Position numbers and translations under genes: made by a program. This document shows, one piece after another, positions 62,545 through 64,000 of a DNA stretch of 64,000 bases. The stretch covers positions 248,001-312,000 of the forward strand of contig NZ_JAHXPQ010000006.1 of NCBI RefSeq assembly GCF_019391655.1, read 5' to 3'. Each line of letters starts with the position of its first letter. Position 1 is the first letter of the stretch. The notes under the pieces are model-generated. The model did no database searches and was not told the DNA's origin. It worked only from the letters and a program-made list of their open reading frames with translations. The DNA comes from Mucilaginibacter rivuli. Lineage in GTDB: Bacteria > Bacteroidota > Bacteroidia > Sphingobacteriales > Sphingobacteriaceae.

Positions 62545-63816
62545 TTACTTATATAGTGGGAATTTTTCCACTAATTCATTCACTTTTTTACGAACTTTTT
62601 TAAGATTAGATTCACTTTGAGGATCTTTAATTACAGCGTCTATCAACTCTACAATTTTTTCCATCTGTTTTTCTTTCAAACCACGGGTGGTAATAGCCGC
62701 TGTTCCTACCCTGATACCCGATGTTACAAACGGCGACTTATCATCATAAGGCACCATGTTTTTGTTTACGGTAATATCGGCAGCAACCAAAGCATTCTCG
62801 GCATCTTTACCGGTAATGTTTTTATTGCGCAGGTCGAGCAATATCAAATGGTTATCTGTTCCACCCGAAACGATCTCGTAGCCTAATTTAGTAAAGGCAT
62901 CGGCCATTGCGCTGGCATTCTTTTTAACCTGGGCAATGTACTTCATGTACTCGTCGCTCAAAGCTTCGCCAAAGGCAACTGCTTTTGCAGCGATGATATG
63001 CTCTAAGGGGCCACCCTGTGTTCCGGGGAATACGGCAGAATCCAATATCGCCGACATCATTCTTACTTCGCCTTTCGGAGTTTTTAAACCCCATGGGTTC
63101 TCAAAATCTTTACCCAGCATGATCATGCCACCACGCGGGCCGCGCAGGGTTTTATGTGTAGTAGTAGTAACAATATGGCAATGTGGCAGCGGATCGGTCA
63201 ATAAACCACGGGCAATTAAACCTGCCGGGTGCGATATGTCGGCCAATACCAAGGCGCCAATTTTATCGGCTACTTTACGGATAAAGGCATAATCCCAATC
63301 GCGCGAGTATGCTGATGCACCGCAGATGATCATCTTTGGTTTTTCGGCAAGGGCTACTTTTTCTAATTGTTTATAATCAATAAGGCCTGTTTCTTTTTTC
63401 ACACCATAAAAGAATGGCTGGTAAACCTTACCCGAAAAATTAACGGGCGAACCATGTGTTAAGTGGCCACCATGCGAAAGATCAAAACCTAAAATTTTAT
63501 CGCCGGGTTGTAAACAAGCCAAAAATACAGCTGCATTTGCCTGCGCGCCCGAGTGTGGCTGAACGTTAACCCATTCGGCATTAAACAATTGTTTTGCACG
63601 CTCAATAGCAATGGTTTCTATCTCATCAACTATTTGGCAACCACCATAATAACGCTTGCCCGGTAAACCTTCGGCGTATTTGTTGGTAGCTACAGAGCCT
63701 GCGGCTTCCATTACCTGTTTGCTAACAAAGTTTTCTGATGCGATAAGCTCCAATCCTGTTTCCTGGCGCTCTAACTCTTCTTCAAGTAAATTAAAAATTA
63801 GTTTGTCTCTTTTCAT
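62545..63816 (-). CDS. glyA: Serine hydroxymethyltransferase
   Basis: A 423-residue PLP enzyme interconverting serine and glycine with tetrahydrofolate. [35 protein letters not shown] and the PLP Lys in [15 protein letters not shown] are diagnostic. The ATG of [10 protein letters not shown] at 63816 is preferred because a -7 box on the minus strand (63834-63841) lies between it and the longer start at 63846. It is a single-carbon and glycine source, and its transcription may continue into the kinase gene. Confidence 0.97.
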   Translation of the reverse strand: MKRDKLIFNLLEEELERQETGLELIASENFVSKQVMEAAGSVATNKYAEGLPGKRYYGGCQIVDEIETIAIERAKQLFNAEWVNVQPHSGAQANAAVFLACLQPGDKILGFDLSHGGHLTHGSPVNFSGKVYQPFFYGVKKETGLIDYKQLEKVALAEKPKMIICGASAYSRDWDYAFIRKVADKIGALVLADISHPAGLIARGLLTDPLPHCHIVTTTTHKTLRGPRGGMIMLGKDFENPWGLKTPKGEVRMMSAILDSAVFPGTQGGPLEHIIAAKAVAFGEALSDEYMKYIAQVKKNASAMADAFTKLGYEIVSGGTDNHLILLDLRNKNITGKDAENALVAADITVNKNMVPYDDKSPFVTSGIRVGTAAITTRGLKEKQMEKIVELIDAVIKDPQSESNLKKVRKKVNELVEKFPLYK

Positions 63817-63833
63817 GGTTTTGAATAATGCCG

Positions 63834-63841
63834 CAAAGGTA
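63834..63841 (-). promoter_or_regulatory. -7 box of the glyA promoter
   Basis: On the minus strand the sequence reads TACCTTTG, 17 nt before the ATG at 63816. It fixes the start as the shorter one. Confidence 0.7.
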
Positions 63842-63862
63842 GCCAAATTTTATTTGGTTACC

Positions 63863-64000
63863 TTAATTTTTAGCACTAACCCAAAAATTGTTGTATCCGG
63901 TACCTATCTGTATATCTACCAGTTCCTGCTGCAGCATTTCCAACAAAGCCAGAAAATTATAAACGAAATGGACCTTGTTATCAGAGTTTTTGGCCAGGCC
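63863..64000 (-). CDS. scpA: Segregation and condensation protein A, C-terminal end
   Basis: The last 45 residues of a minus-strand gene that continues beyond the window. VHFVYNFLALLEMLQQELVD followed by IQIGTGYNNFWVS matches the winged-helix C-terminus of ScpA, the kleisin of the bacterial SMC condensin complex. The stop is at 63863-63865. Only this fragment is visible, so the assignment rests on the C-terminal block. It is upstream of glyA on the same strand. Confidence 0.8.
   Translation of the reverse strand, partial: GLAKNSDNKVHFVYNFLALLEMLQQELVDIQIGTGYNNFWVSAKN

Noticed and set aside
63817..63846. Longer N-terminus for glyA
   Set aside because: The -7 element at 63834-63841 lies inside it, and family alignment begins at MKRDKLIF.

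Overview
This window looks like chromosome from a member of the Bacteroidota, most likely Sphingobacteriaceae and close to Mucilaginibacter or Pedobacter. Several core genes carry the Bacteroidota -7 promoter element TAnnTTTG. Lipoproteins and secreted proteins are abundant, and the set ileS, a DksA-like gene, lspA, lnt, rsmI, serS, rlmN, glyA and scpA has the character of that group. Genus is inferred from remembered gene content, not from a search. No rRNA, tRNA or CRISPR array was seen.

About 1-26.5 kb is an accessory region. It begins with small lipoproteins and an XRE regulator. A 970-residue TraD/HerA-like ATPase follows, with a PD-(D/E)XK-like C-terminal domain and a partner gene overlapping it by one base. 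Next is a secreted RHS locus: a 1060-residue YD-repeat protein, a small secreted protein, and a 1127-residue RHS protein ending in a colicin E3-type 16S rRNase domain. That protein is followed by a candidate immunity gene and a decayed second immunity copy. A 330-bp stretch rich in strong hairpins then leads to an AT-rich cassette: a 60-residue peptide, an internal terminator, a JmjC oxygenase of the ribosomal-oxygenase type, a nucleotidyltransferase and a NUDIX hydrolase. This peptide-modification-like cassette is the best candidate for an undescribed system.

The second half of the accessory region (17-26.5 kb) is a mobile and defence module. It has a second, shorter TraD/HerA ATPase and two large serine recombinases. 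It also has a two-gene CBASS-like unit (CD-NTase plus a three-TM effector) and a HicB-like regulator coupled to an RNxxxH HEPN protein. Small genes follow, including a RuvC-fold protein that lacks key catalytic acids. In front of the first recombinase lies a block in which three segments are each complementary to a partner exactly 48 nt downstream, so the possible hairpins exclude one another.

From about 27 kb to the end the window is ordinary core genome. It has a GAF/PAS signalling protein without an ATPase domain, ileS-dksA-like-lspA, an esterase and an M28 peptidase. A SIMPL protein, two ferritin-like stress proteins, a tiny lmo0937-type membrane protein and an M61 peptidase follow. Then come a marR-adaptor-RND-TolC efflux operon, a response regulator, a GlcNAc kinase-like protein, lnt, rsmI, serS, an amidohydrolase and rlmN. 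The end holds a YHYH/YwqK/SCO1 lipoprotein cluster, a ComF-family protein, a hybrid histidine kinase, glyA and the 3' end of scpA. Interspersed palindromic repeats occupy many intergenic gaps, and one appears to sit in frame inside the N-terminus of the SCO1-like gene.
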